From contig NZ_PYON01000015.1 in NCBI RefSeq assembly GCF_003026355.1, forward strand, positions 37,391 to 101,390: a stretch of 64,000 bases of DNA, read 5' to 3'. A program made the translations under genes and the position numbers. Each line of letters begins with the position of its first letter. Position 1 is the stretch's first letter. Below, piece by piece: positions 39,438 through 48,731 of the stretch. The notes below the pieces were generated by a model that saw nothing but the letters and a program-made list of their open reading frames with translations, was not told the DNA's origin and did not search any database. Source of the DNA: Photobacterium kishitanii (GTDB lineage: Bacteria > Pseudomonadota > Gammaproteobacteria > Enterobacterales > Vibrionaceae).

Positions 39438-42400
39438 CTAGGCTTTTGAGAGGTTAAAGCTCAGTGGCGTTGCGTCAACAGTGGTGGTGGTTATATTAGT
39501 ATTATTGCCATCATATTTGATTGTAATGACGTTACTAGGCGCTGTTAGTTGCCATTTATCTTTTAAAGTGAATTGGGTTTTTACTGGCTGAGAAGGGCTA
39601 TAACGCCAATCTCGATCATAAATACTGACTTCAACTTGATCGCCATTAGCATCTATTTGCTCAGGATCTTGGCCTTGATAGAATGCAAAATCAGGATTTA
39701 CGACACTGAGCTTTAGCTGCTGACCATTTGAGTGCTCTTGTAGCATAATTTGCGATGCAGTATCAGCAGACAATAAATGTTTCGCTGCCGTAATTGTTGC
39801 TGGTGCAAAAAACGCATAGGCTTCGATACCATTAGCGCTTTCAATTGCATGCACTAAGTTATCTTTTTGAATGAGGTGATATTGTGGTTTCTCTTTTGTT
39901 TGCGCTTCAATAGCTATTGCATATTCATAGCCTTGGCTACTTGGCTCAATACCATGATCAAGTACTGCTGTTGCAAATTGACCGTGGGTTTCTTTACCAT
40001 CATCTTCGTCATTAGATATTTGGTTGTTATAGCTAAATAATAATGGTTGCGCTGCTGTTGTCGTTACAAAATAACGATTACCTGCTGGATCTTGTAATGT
40101 GATTTCGCCGTCTAATTTTTGCTCCGTTTCTAGTTGATCAATAATGGCGCCATTCACTTCAACAGGAGATAAGTCGCTTATATTATGTTGAAATAACGTC
40201 GTTTGGACTGGATTGTTAATATCGTCATTGTGAATATTAGATCCTAATGCAATCACCGTATTATTAAACATAAAATATGACTTATTGGCCGTGAAATGTT
40301 GCTGATTGTATTTTTTATGCCCTTGTAATTTTATTGCGAACATTGCTGCTTGATCGTGGAGACGATTCGCCGCTGAATAAGTGGTGGTTGATAACAACAT
40401 TTCCTCAATACCAGCTCCTGGAAGTTGAGTTAATGTAGCTCGTAGCTCGGCATTGGGTAATTGTACTGCCGTTATTCCAGGGTAACGATTCCAATCCCAA
40501 CCATCATGACTGAAGGCGCGTTTTTTTATATCTGCAGGGGTAATTTCTAGTTGGCCATATTGCAAATAACGACCATATAAATTGTTTGCGGCATACGTTT
40601 CATTGCCTACGAGATAACGACTAAAACCTCGCGCTGTAATTAACCATGATTTTTTAGGGGTAGCACTTTCCCCTCGCATAATAGCCATTGATGCATAATT
40701 CATTGCCCATGCACCAGTAGGCTCAGCTTCAGCTTGGATGTCTTCAAAGAATGATTTATCGGTAAGGTTTTCATAAGCTGCTGCTAGTTGCTGATCGATC
40801 GTTTGAGTTTTATCTGGTGAACCTGCTAGTGCTAACCATTTAAATGGGATCGAGGTGATTTTTTGTTTACCGTCTGGATGACGGCCGCTTAATACGATTG
40901 GAATATAGCTGTTTTTAGTATAAACCCGCATTTTTAAGAGTGCGTCTTTGATTCGTTGATGTGCTGCGGCTGTTATTTGATAAGGGCTTGCACTTAAACC
41001 ATATATTGCTGCTGATAAACCACCAAATGCATCTTTACCGTAAGCTGGGTAATGTTGTGAGTGGTGGAAAATACTACCATCTTTTTTAAAGCCTCCCCCG
41101 AGGCCATCAGAAGCTAATAAAGTTTTACTGAGCCATTGCTGAAGTTGCTCTAACATTATCTGGCGTTCGTTTTGATCTGGTAGTAGCAAAAAGCTTTTGA
41201 TCATCCATTGTAATTGCGTATTTAGGATATCAACATTAGATGCGGTGATGTCTTCATCTTGTTCATAAATACGCCCAGTGGCATTAAACCACATCATTGC
41301 TTGTTGGGCGGGTTGTAATAGATTATGTGCAGCTAATAAGTTACGGCTAATGAATAAAGCATCAAAGAACTCCTTAGTTTGATAACCAACGTGCGTTATT
41401 ATTTGTTGCCCAGACCCCCCTTGCCAGCCTTGATCTAATGCGTATTGTAAGGCCTGTATAAACTGAGTTTCAAGTTGGTGGCGATTAACCGTTGATAGAG
41501 AATCGGTTCGTAAATATTTAGCTGTTTCCAGCATAACTTTACCCAAATCGCGGATATTTACGGTCTTTGTTAGTGACGTTAATGTAGTGCGACTCACAAT
41601 TCCAGTTTTTAAGAAGTTTTGACGTTTCGGATGATCGAGTGGTTTTCCTTGCCAACTGCCATCTTGATTTTGTTTTATTAAAAAGGAATCATAGTCAGTG
41701 AGATTGTCGTCAATTTTTTGCTGAGAAATAGAAGCATTAATATTGACGTTTAAATGGTGATCAAATTGTTGATATAAATTAGCGGTATCACCCGTTGCAT
41801 CATTAAATTGAGCATGATAATTAAATTCTGGTTGGTGTTGTTCTAGCATTTGTTGGTACATTAATAATGCGGTCCAATTCTTACTCGCCATATCAACAAC
41901 ACCAGGATTAACGTAAGGTTGTTGAGTATCTGCTGTTGGCCAACGATTATCTACTGGGACTGAAACCATTATTTGATCTAAATAAATTGTGCCTTGGTGA
42001 TCAGGGGCAATAATGCGTAATCTGTCCATATTTGCTGTTGCTGTTCCTTCCATGTCACGGAAGGGAACGGCAATTCCACGCCAACCACTAAAGTTTAAGC
42101 CATATTTAAAATAAATTTTGGTGTTATTCTCATTACCTAATTCAAAGGTTAGTTTTTTATTTGAAGGGATTTCGTTATATACCCACGCCATAAATGTTTG
42201 TGGATTAATATCATTTTCTTTTTCTGGGCTATAACCGATATTTTGATGAAAAATAATGCTGCTTTTTGGGTCATATTGCCATTTTAATGAGTGTGTACCA
42301 TCTTTAAAATGAAGAGTTGAGGTCGTTAATGCTTGCTCTGCTGTGGTCGTAATTGCATCCGGTACTCCATTTTCAAAGAAGTACATATATCCGCCAGGCT

Positions 42401-42533
42401 CAAGTTGTGCACCTTTGCCATTAAGATTGTGATGAGTGGTATTTATATTGTCACTATTACAGCCAGACAATGCCAATATGATGCTAAGAGTTAGTAGGCG
42501 CTTCTTATTATTAGAAAAATAATTGATGTTCAT
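39438..42533 (-). CDS. Chondroitin ABC lyase-like polysaccharide lyase family 8 lipoprotein
   Basis: This 1031-residue protein has a lipoprotein signal (LSGC, lipidated Cys25), an N-terminal carbohydrate-binding 'lyase N' sandwich (about 40-195), an alpha/alpha toroid (about 210-600) and C-terminal beta-sandwiches. The catalytic pair is His and Tyr in FHHSQHYPAYGK (about 490-500), with the H-x6-Y spacing of chondroitinase ABC. An arginine in SGRHPDG matches the next catalytic position. The length is near that of Proteus chondroitinase ABC (1021 aa). It cleaves chondroitin/dermatan sulfate or hyaluronan by beta-elimination, probably at the cell surface. It is divergent from the second PL8 gene. 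Confidence 0.85.
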   Translation of the reverse strand: MNINYFSNNKKRLLTLSIILALSGCNSDNINTTHHNLNGKGAQLEPGGYMYFFENGVPDAITTTAEQALTTSTLHFKDGTHSLKWQYDPKSSIIFHQNIGYSPEKENDINPQTFMAWVYNEIPSNKKLTFELGNENNTKIYFKYGLNFSGWRGIAVPFRDMEGTATANMDRLRIIAPDHQGTIYLDQIMVSVPVDNRWPTADTQQPYVNPGVVDMASKNWTALLMYQQMLEQHQPEFNYHAQFNDATGDTANLYQQFDHHLNVNINASISQQKIDDNLTDYDSFLIKQNQDGSWQGKPLDHPKRQNFLKTGIVSRTTLTSLTKTVNIRDLGKVMLETAKYLRTDSLSTVNRHQLETQFIQALQYALDQGWQGGSGQQIITHVGYQTKEFFDALFISRNLLAAHNLLQPAQQAMMWFNATGRIYEQDEDITASNVDILNTQLQWMIKSFLLLPDQNERQIMLEQLQQWLSKTLLASDGLGGGFKKDGSIFHHSQHYPAYGKDAFGGLSAAIYGLSASPYQITAAAHQRIKDALLKMRVYTKNSYIPIVLSGRHPDGKQKITSIPFKWLALAGSPDKTQTIDQQLAAAYENLTDKSFFEDIQAEAEPTGAWAMNYASMAIMRGESATPKKSWLITARGFSRYLVGNETYAANNLYGRYLQYGQLEITPADIKKRAFSHDGWDWNRYPGITAVQLPNAELRATLTQLPGAGIEEMLLSTTTYSAANRLHDQAAMFAIKLQGHKKYNQQHFTANKSYFMFNNTVIALGSNIHNDDINNPVQTTLFQHNISDLSPVEVNGAIIDQLETEQKLDGEITLQDPAGNRYFVTTTAAQPLLFSYNNQISNDEDDGKETHGQFATAVLDHGIEPSSQGYEYAIAIEAQTKEKPQYHLIQKDNLVHAIESANGIEAYAFFAPATITAAKHLLSADTASQIMLQEHSNGQQLKLSVVNPDFAFYQGQDPEQIDANGDQVEVSIYDRDWRYSPSQPVKTQFTLKDKWQLTAPSNVITIKYDGNNTNITTTTVDATPLSFNLSKA

Positions 42534-43034
42534 TGATAAGATCTCTATTGGTTATAATTTGTACGCCAGCGTAATTAAACCGATGTAGCAAAATATTGAT
42601 CCCCATCACTTCCTTATTATTAACAACTCTTTCATATGCTTTTGTTTTTTCATTTGTGAATAAGTATCACGCTTTTTTAGTTTTCACGCTGCCTTTTTTC
42701 TTTCATTTACTTTTGATTATGGCGCTATTTAGTGTTGTGGTTGTTTGTGTTCCTGCGGTTATCTTAATTTATTCGGTGTAATTAAATACTCAGGTATGGC
42801 TTGGTTTTTATAGCATTTGTAGTAAGCCCATTTGGGGGATGGTTAAGCCCAATACGTATTAAGTGATTCTGGCTTTCGTTTTTAGCTATGTTTACTTTCG
42901 GTTGTGATATTGTGAATAAAAATGAAATTATGACCATTTTTTAAACGATTAATAGTGATGCGTGTACTTTTTTACTTTCATGTTATCCGTTACCGTAATT
43001 AAACGAAACTTAATAACGGAAGGATAAAGGAATA
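42534..43034. other. 501-bp region between the two divergent PL8 lyase genes
   Basis: Promoters for both lyases must lie here. TTGTGATATTGTGAAT near 42910 has one half of a CRP-like site only. A hydrophobic 61-codon frame (from TTG 42596) is open but unsupported. Confidence 0.45.
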
Positions 43035-45479
43035 ATGAAGCGCGCTAATTTAGCGGTATCTATTGCCGTGGCATTATCAACATTGATAGTACCTACCTCT
43101 GTATTTGCTCAACTTAATTCCACAGTTGTTGCTAATCATCAACAAACATCGGCTTTGGCTGAGTATCAAGCGTTACGCCAACGTTGGGCGGCGAGCTTTC
43201 TTGGTGATGCTAATATTCCTTTTGACGCGACATTGAAACAAACTGTTATTACGACCAATAATGCAGCTGAGCGACATTGGTCATCGATGCAAACGGATTT
43301 AGCGCGAACTGAGCTGTGGAATGATTTAGTGTTAGATCCTCAAACAGCTACAGGAAAAAAAGTCTTAGGAGCTAATATTCGCACCTCTTACCAGCGATTA
43401 TTTAGCATGGCGAAAGCTTACCGTCTACGCGATGGACGGTTACAGAATAATGCTGAGTTATTAAGTGCCATTATCGATGGTATGACATTCCTTAACCAAC
43501 ATTATTATAAAGTTGGCGTCAAAGAATGGGGTAATTGGTGGCACTGGGAGTTGGGTACACCTAAAGATATTCATAATATTTTAGTGCTGTTATATGACCA
43601 ATTACCGTCTGACTTAATTGCGGCTCACACGCAAGCAACGCGCTATTTTACGCCAGAGACAACGCATCTTGGTGCTGGGGCTGGAGCTGATGTTTCAAGT
43701 AATCCTCATTACCGTTTATCGACTGGTGGTAACCGAACTGATAATACCCAAGTAGTTATTTTACGAGGGATTCTTGATAATAATAGTGCTGAGATAGAAG
43801 CATCTATTGCTGCTTTATCACCAGTGTTAGCTGAAGTTACAACCAGTGATGGCTTTTATAGTGATGGCAGCTTTTTACAACATTATGATATTGCCTATAA
43901 CGGTACCTATGGCAATGTATTACTCAATGGTTTAGGCGCGCAATTAGATTTAGTTGCTGGCTCACCTTGGCAAGCAACTGATCCGGTTCTGAAAAATATT
44001 TACCCGATTATTTTTAAAAGTTATGCGCCATTATTAGAGCGCGGCACCATGATGGAGTTTGTAAACGGACGTGCTATTTCTCGGCCGACAGAGCAAGGCC
44101 ATAATGTCGGGCACTCAGTTATCGCATCACTATTACATTATCTTGATGGTGCTGAGCCTCAAACAAAACGACAGTTACAAAGTTTAATTAAAACCCACAT
44201 TACGCAAGATACATCTCTCGACTTTTTTACCTCGATTAATCATGTAGGTAATTACCAAAAAGCAAAAGCATTAGTCGCTGATAGTAGTGTCGATAGTGAG
44301 CAACAGTTGCAAGGTTTCTTTAATTATCCGGCAATGGATCGCGTTGTGTATCGAGGAGATGATTGGAGCTTTAGTTTAGCAATGCATTCTAGCCGCCTTG
44401 GTAATTTTGAATGCATGAATAATGAAAATAAGCAGGGATGGTTTACCGGTGATGGGATGGGTTACCTCTATAATGGTCAGCTAGATCACTACCAAAACTA
44501 TTGGCCTGCGGTAAATCGCTACCGTTTGGAAGGTACCACGGTAGACAATCAATTGATGACAGATTGTGATGGCCAGCGTAATCAAATTCGTGGTGGTCGC
44601 CAAACACAAATGGAATGGGTTGGTTCGGTTGCTTTTGATGGTATAGGGGCGGCAGGGATGGAATTTAGTAACTGGGATAATACCTTAACCGCTAAAAAAT
44701 CATGGTTTATGTTTGATGATCAAGTGGTGATGTTAGGCTCAGATATTAGCTCAACTATCGCTGCGGATATAACCACCACAGTCATGAATAGAAAATTAGC
44801 CGAGAGTGGTAACAATCAGTTGTTTGTTAATGGTAAGCAGTGGCTGCCACAGTTAAATCACACCATGAAATTGCGTACATTAACACTGACTAATGACGAG
44901 ATTAATGATGCAGATATCAGCTATGTATTCTTAAAACCAACAACAGTGACTATTGGTCAGCAGTTACGTAGTGGAGATTGGAGTGAGATAGGCACTCGTA
45001 ATGGACAAGTCAGTGCTAACTTTATTTCTGCGACTATAGATCAAACACCTCAAAATGATCACTATGCGTATGTGTTGATGCCTAATGCTGATCAAGAAGA
45101 TGCTCAAGAGTTTGCTGAAGAAATGCCAATTAAAGTACGTCGTAATGATAACCTGGCACATATCATCACTCATAAAGATGAGCATGTAACAGCAGCGAAT
45201 GTATGGACAGAACAAGCTGTAGTGATAACTAACCAGATCTCCACATTATCAAAAATGGCATTGATGGTTGAAAAAGAGGGTCGAGAACTAAAGATTGCCG
45301 TTAGTGATCCATTACAAACTCAAACGACGTTACATATAATGTTAAACCAGCCAGTTAAAATTATGAGTGATGTTGAGCAGCGATTACAACTTGATGGTCA
45401 AGGAAATCTCATCATAAATGTTGCGGAGCTCGTGGGTCAAAGTTATCCGTTTACACTGAAAATATTAGCTGTTAATTAA
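43035..45479 (+). CDS. Secreted polysaccharide lyase family 8 (hyaluronate/chondroitin AC lyase type)
   Basis: This 814-residue protein has a Sec signal peptide (1-25, ending VFA). The catalytic toroid shows NWWHWELGTP (the active-site Asn, about 172), His/Tyr in FLQHYDIAYNGTYGN (His near 285; H-x8-Y as in streptococcal hyaluronate lyase) and the arginine cluster NGRAISR...GHNVGH. Beta-sandwich domains fill the C-terminus. It cuts hyaluronan or chondroitin to unsaturated disaccharides in the periplasm or outside. It leads the plus-strand glycosaminoglycan gene series. Both lyases together would cover chondroitin, dermatan and hyaluronan. Confidence 0.88.
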   Translation: MKRANLAVSIAVALSTLIVPTSVFAQLNSTVVANHQQTSALAEYQALRQRWAASFLGDANIPFDATLKQTVITTNNAAERHWSSMQTDLARTELWNDLVLDPQTATGKKVLGANIRTSYQRLFSMAKAYRLRDGRLQNNAELLSAIIDGMTFLNQHYYKVGVKEWGNWWHWELGTPKDIHNILVLLYDQLPSDLIAAHTQATRYFTPETTHLGAGAGADVSSNPHYRLSTGGNRTDNTQVVILRGILDNNSAEIEASIAALSPVLAEVTTSDGFYSDGSFLQHYDIAYNGTYGNVLLNGLGAQLDLVAGSPWQATDPVLKNIYPIIFKSYAPLLERGTMMEFVNGRAISRPTEQGHNVGHSVIASLLHYLDGAEPQTKRQLQSLIKTHITQDTSLDFFTSINHVGNYQKAKALVADSSVDSEQQLQGFFNYPAMDRVVYRGDDWSFSLAMHSSRLGNFECMNNENKQGWFTGDGMGYLYNGQLDHYQNYWPAVNRYRLEGTTVDNQLMTDCDGQRNQIRGGRQTQMEWVGSVAFDGIGAAGMEFSNWDNTLTAKKSWFMFDDQVVMLGSDISSTIAADITTTVMNRKLAESGNNQLFVNGKQWLPQLNHTMKLRTLTLTNDEINDADISYVFLKPTTVTIGQQLRSGDWSEIGTRNGQVSANFISATIDQTPQNDHYAYVLMPNADQEDAQEFAEEMPIKVRRNDNLAHIITHKDEHVTAANVWTEQAVVITNQISTLSKMALMVEKEGRELKIAVSDPLQTQTTLHIMLNQPVKIMSDVEQRLQLDGQGNLIINVAELVGQSYPFTLKILAVN

Positions 45480-45497
45480 GAGACTTGTATTATATAG

Positions 45498-45541
45498 CTG
45501 CCACTGAATATGTATTTTATATATTTAGTGGCATTTTTTAT
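45498..45541 (+). terminator. Terminator after the second PL8 gene
   Basis: CTGCCACTGAATAT pairs with ATATTTAGTGGCA (one G-T pair) and is followed by TTTTTTATTTT. Confidence 0.75.
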
Positions 45542-45680
45542 TTTCAGTTTTCGATTTATTCAGTAAAACACTTACGTTGACTTTCATTTTTGTTCGTTTG
45601 TGATCTTTGCCGCTTTAATCTTTCGTTTTCTTTCGTAATATATGCCATCAGTATTTCGAAAGCATTTAAAAAGGTTAGAT

Positions 45681-46955
45681 ATGGCTTTGTCTTCATCTCA
45701 TTCGCAGCAAGCACGTTTTCATATGATGGCTAAGCCAACCAGTTATCGCTGCAATTTAAAGTGTGATTACTGTTTTTATCTCGAAAAAGAAACCGTCGTT
45801 GGTCGTACAAGTAATAATCAATGCAGTTCTGCTGCTACCTCTGAAACGCCAAGCAGTGACCAAATGTCTGACGTAATGTTAAAACGTTATGTGCGTGATT
45901 ATATTGCGAGTCAAAATAGCACTGAGATTGATTTTTCATGGCAGGGTGGAGAGCCAACGCTTGCTGGTCTAGATTTTTTCCGCAATGTAGTGAAATACCA
46001 AGCTCAATATGGCGCAGGTAAAACAATTACCAATAGTTTTCAAACCAATGCGGTTGCTATTAACCGTCAGTGGGCGCAATTTTTCTTCGAGCATAAGTTT
46101 TTAATTGGTGTTTCTGTTGATGGTACTCCTGATGTGCATGATAAATATCGTATTTCAGTGAATGGTAAACCGACTTTTGAGCGAGTGAAAAAAGCCATTG
46201 AATTGCTTTTAGAATATAAGGTTGAATTTAATATTCTCACGGTTATCAATGATCAAAATTGGAATAAAGGCCGTGAAACCTACCGTTTTTTAACGTCGCT
46301 AGGTGCTCGTCATTTACAGTTTATTCCTATTGTTGAAGTGCAAGCTCAATACCAAGCTAATAGTAATGGTCATTATTCGCCACAAAAAGATGCACCATTA
46401 ACTCACTTTTCTGTTCCCGCGAATGGCTATGGTCAATTTATGAGCGAAGTCTTTGATGAGTGGCTACAGCATGACGTTGGTACTGTGTTTGTACGCATGT
46501 TTGACAGTATTTTAGCGACTTGGCTTGGTTATCCAGCATCAGTCTGTGTGCAATCAAAAAACTGTGGGCAAGCAATGGTGATTGAAGCCAATGGTGATAT
46601 TTATTCGTGTGATCATTATGTTTATCCCGCCAATAAACTTGGCAATATTGCCGCTACGAATCTTGTGAAACTAGCAACCAGTAAACAGCAACAGCGTTTT
46701 GGGAATGCAAAATCTCAAAAGTTGACCCAACAATGCCTGCAGTGTGAGGTGCATGGTTTGTGCTACGGCGGTTGTCCAAAACATCGCTTAGTTAGTGTTG
46801 CTGGTGAAAAGCATAAACAAAATTATTTGTGTGGCTCATATCAACAGATTTTCCGTCATACCGCACCCGCGATGCATATGATGAGTCAGGCGATTCAGCA
46901 AGGTGGCACAGCCGCTGACGCATTACCTTATTTAGCGCAACTTCGCTCAGCATAA
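45681..46955 (+). CDS. Anaerobic sulfatase-maturating enzyme (radical SAM, SPASM)
   Basis: This 424-residue radical SAM enzyme converts the active-site cysteine of a sulfatase to formylglycine. The Fe-S motif is C24-x3-C28-x2-C31 in YRCNLKCDYCFY. Further cysteines at the C-terminus (SVCVQSKNCG, SCDHYV, QQCLQCEVHGLCYGGCPKHR) form the SPASM clusters. Its substrate is almost certainly the Cys-type sulfatase encoded immediately downstream. The ATG at 45681 is chosen for its AAAAAGG ribosome binding site; the frame is open 13 codons upstream without one. Confidence 0.92.
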   Translation: MALSSSHSQQARFHMMAKPTSYRCNLKCDYCFYLEKETVVGRTSNNQCSSAATSETPSSDQMSDVMLKRYVRDYIASQNSTEIDFSWQGGEPTLAGLDFFRNVVKYQAQYGAGKTITNSFQTNAVAINRQWAQFFFEHKFLIGVSVDGTPDVHDKYRISVNGKPTFERVKKAIELLLEYKVEFNILTVINDQNWNKGRETYRFLTSLGARHLQFIPIVEVQAQYQANSNGHYSPQKDAPLTHFSVPANGYGQFMSEVFDEWLQHDVGTVFVRMFDSILATWLGYPASVCVQSKNCGQAMVIEANGDIYSCDHYVYPANKLGNIAATNLVKLATSKQQQRFGNAKSQKLTQQCLQCEVHGLCYGGCPKHRLVSVAGEKHKQNYLCGSYQQIFRHTAPAMHMMSQAIQQGGTAADALPYLAQLRSA

Positions 46956-47025
46956 TCTTGATTATTAAATTGAATTTTAAGACGTATTGCTGTGTGTTAC
47001 AGCAGTATATTACAAGGAGTATACA

Positions 47026-48645
47026 ATGAATCTGTCCTCGACGAAGAAGACGATAATTGCGAGTTTTGTAGCGGCTGCTTGCATGGCCTCTTCTGCTGTA
47101 GCGAATGCTGCCCCAACAACAGCTACGGTAAAACAGCCCAATGTATTATTAGTGGTGATGGATGATCTGGGGACAGGTCAGTTAGATTTTGCTTTAGATA
47201 GCTTAGATAAAAAAACCTTAGCTCAACGCCCTGTGCCTGTTCGTTATCAAGGTGATTTCGATAAAATGGTCGATGCGGCGAAAAGGGCGATGCCAACCGT
47301 TGCAGAGCTTGCGGCTAATGGCGTGAAAATGACTAATGCCTTTGTGGCTCATCCTGTTTGTGGTCCTTCGCGAGCAGGTATTTTTACTGGCCGTTACCCA
47401 ACCAGTTTTGGTACCTATAGTAATGATGATGCGTTGCAAGGGGTGCCGTTAGATATCAAGTTATTGCCCGCTCTATTTCAAGAAAATGGTTACAATACTG
47501 CCAATATTGGTAAGTGGCACAATTCAAAAATAAGCAGTAAAAATGCCGTTGCTGATAACAATAAAACTCGTGATTATCACGATAATCAGATCCCTGTAAC
47601 GCCAAAAGAATATTCACCAGAACAACGTGGATTCAATTATTCCTACAGTTTTTACGCCTCTGGTGCTGCATTATGGGATTCACCCGCTATTTATCAAAAT
47701 GGTAAAAATATTCCTGCACCGGGGTATTTAACGCATAACCTTACCAACGAAGCGTTGCAGTTTATAGAGCAAAGTGGTGATAAACCTTTCTTTATTAATC
47801 TTGCGTTTAGTGTGCCGCATATTCCATTAGAAGAAGCGTCACCTGCGAAATATATGGAACGTTTTAAAACAGGTAACGTTGAAGCGGATAAATATTTTGC
47901 TGCGATCAATGCTGCTGATGAAGGACTTGGGCAAATTGTTGATCTACTAAAGAAAAAAGGTGAGTTAGACAATACGTTAATTTTCTTCTTATCCGATAAT
48001 GGCGCTGTACATGAGTCACCAATGCCAATGAATGGCATGGATCGTGGTTACAAAGGTCAGATGTATAACGGTGGCGTGCGTGTACCGTTTGTAGCTTATT
48101 GGCCGAAGCATATTCCAGCGGGGGGGACTAATGATACTTTGATTTCTGCGTTAGATATTCTGCCAACAGCGTTAAGTGCTGCGGGTATTGAAATTCCAGC
48201 AGATATGAATGTTGACGGTAAAAATATTTTGCCAGTACTTGAAGGTAAAACCAAGCAATCTCCGCACCAATATATTTACTGGGCAGGCCCTGGTGCGAAG
48301 CATTACAGCGAAGAAAATGATGCTTTTTGGCATGGTTACTGGAAATGGATCACCTATGAATCCAATGATATTCCGCAAAATCCAAATCTAGAAAAATTAT
48401 CAAAAGGCTCATGGGCGATTCGTGATCAGGATTGGGCATTATATTTCTATGATGATGGCACGAATAAAGTGAAATTATTCAATGACAAGCTTGATCCTAG
48501 TGAATCAAAAGATCTTGCTCAGCAATATCCTCAAAAAGTGAAGCAAATGAAGCAAGCTTTTTATGAGTGGATTAAAGATAAACCAAAACCAGTTGCATGG
48601 GGACAAGATCGTTATCACGTGCTAACTGAATCAGCAAAAAGTTAA
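47026..48645 (+). CDS. Secreted Cys-type sulfatase, probable glycosaminoglycan sulfatase
   Basis: This 539-residue arylsulfatase-family enzyme has a signal peptide (1-28). The metal-binding VVMDDLG is near 43-49, and the formylglycine motif C112-G-P-S-R116 in HPVCGPSRAGIFTG shows the nucleophile is made from cysteine. NIGKWH and LSDNGAVHESP supply further active-site residues. It removes sulfate from GalNAc or uronate residues of chondroitin-type chains or disaccharides. AAGGAG stands before the ATG at 47026; the frame extends 13 codons upstream. It follows the maturase by 70 bp. Confidence 0.88.
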   Translation: MNLSSTKKTIIASFVAAACMASSAVANAAPTTATVKQPNVLLVVMDDLGTGQLDFALDSLDKKTLAQRPVPVRYQGDFDKMVDAAKRAMPTVAELAANGVKMTNAFVAHPVCGPSRAGIFTGRYPTSFGTYSNDDALQGVPLDIKLLPALFQENGYNTANIGKWHNSKISSKNAVADNNKTRDYHDNQIPVTPKEYSPEQRGFNYSYSFYASGAALWDSPAIYQNGKNIPAPGYLTHNLTNEALQFIEQSGDKPFFINLAFSVPHIPLEEASPAKYMERFKTGNVEADKYFAAINAADEGLGQIVDLLKKKGELDNTLIFFLSDNGAVHESPMPMNGMDRGYKGQMYNGGVRVPFVAYWPKHIPAGGTNDTLISALDILPTALSAAGIEIPADMNVDGKNILPVLEGKTKQSPHQYIYWAGPGAKHYSEENDAFWHGYWKWITYESNDIPQNPNLEKLSKGSWAIRDQDWALYFYDDGTNKVKLFNDKLDPSESKDLAQQYPQKVKQMKQAFYEWIKDKPKPVAWGQDRYHVLTESAKS

Positions 48646-48663
48646 TAACGAATCACTCTTTAT

Positions 48664-48708
48664 CGCACCACGATCATGTTGAGATATTATCCACGTGGTA
48701 GTGGTGCG
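48664..48708 (+). other. Hairpin between the sulfatase and DUF2264 genes
   Basis: CGCACCAC pairs with GTGGTGCG across a 29-base region that contains a further CCACGTGG palindrome. No T run follows, so mRNA processing or stabilisation is more likely than termination. Confidence 0.4.
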
Positions 48709-48731
48709 TTATTGTTCATGGAGAACAGACA

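Noticed and set aside
42596..42781. Hydrophobic 61-codon frame between the PL8 genes
   Set aside because: It begins only with TTG, has no ribosome binding site and lies over the lyase promoter region in AT-rich DNA.
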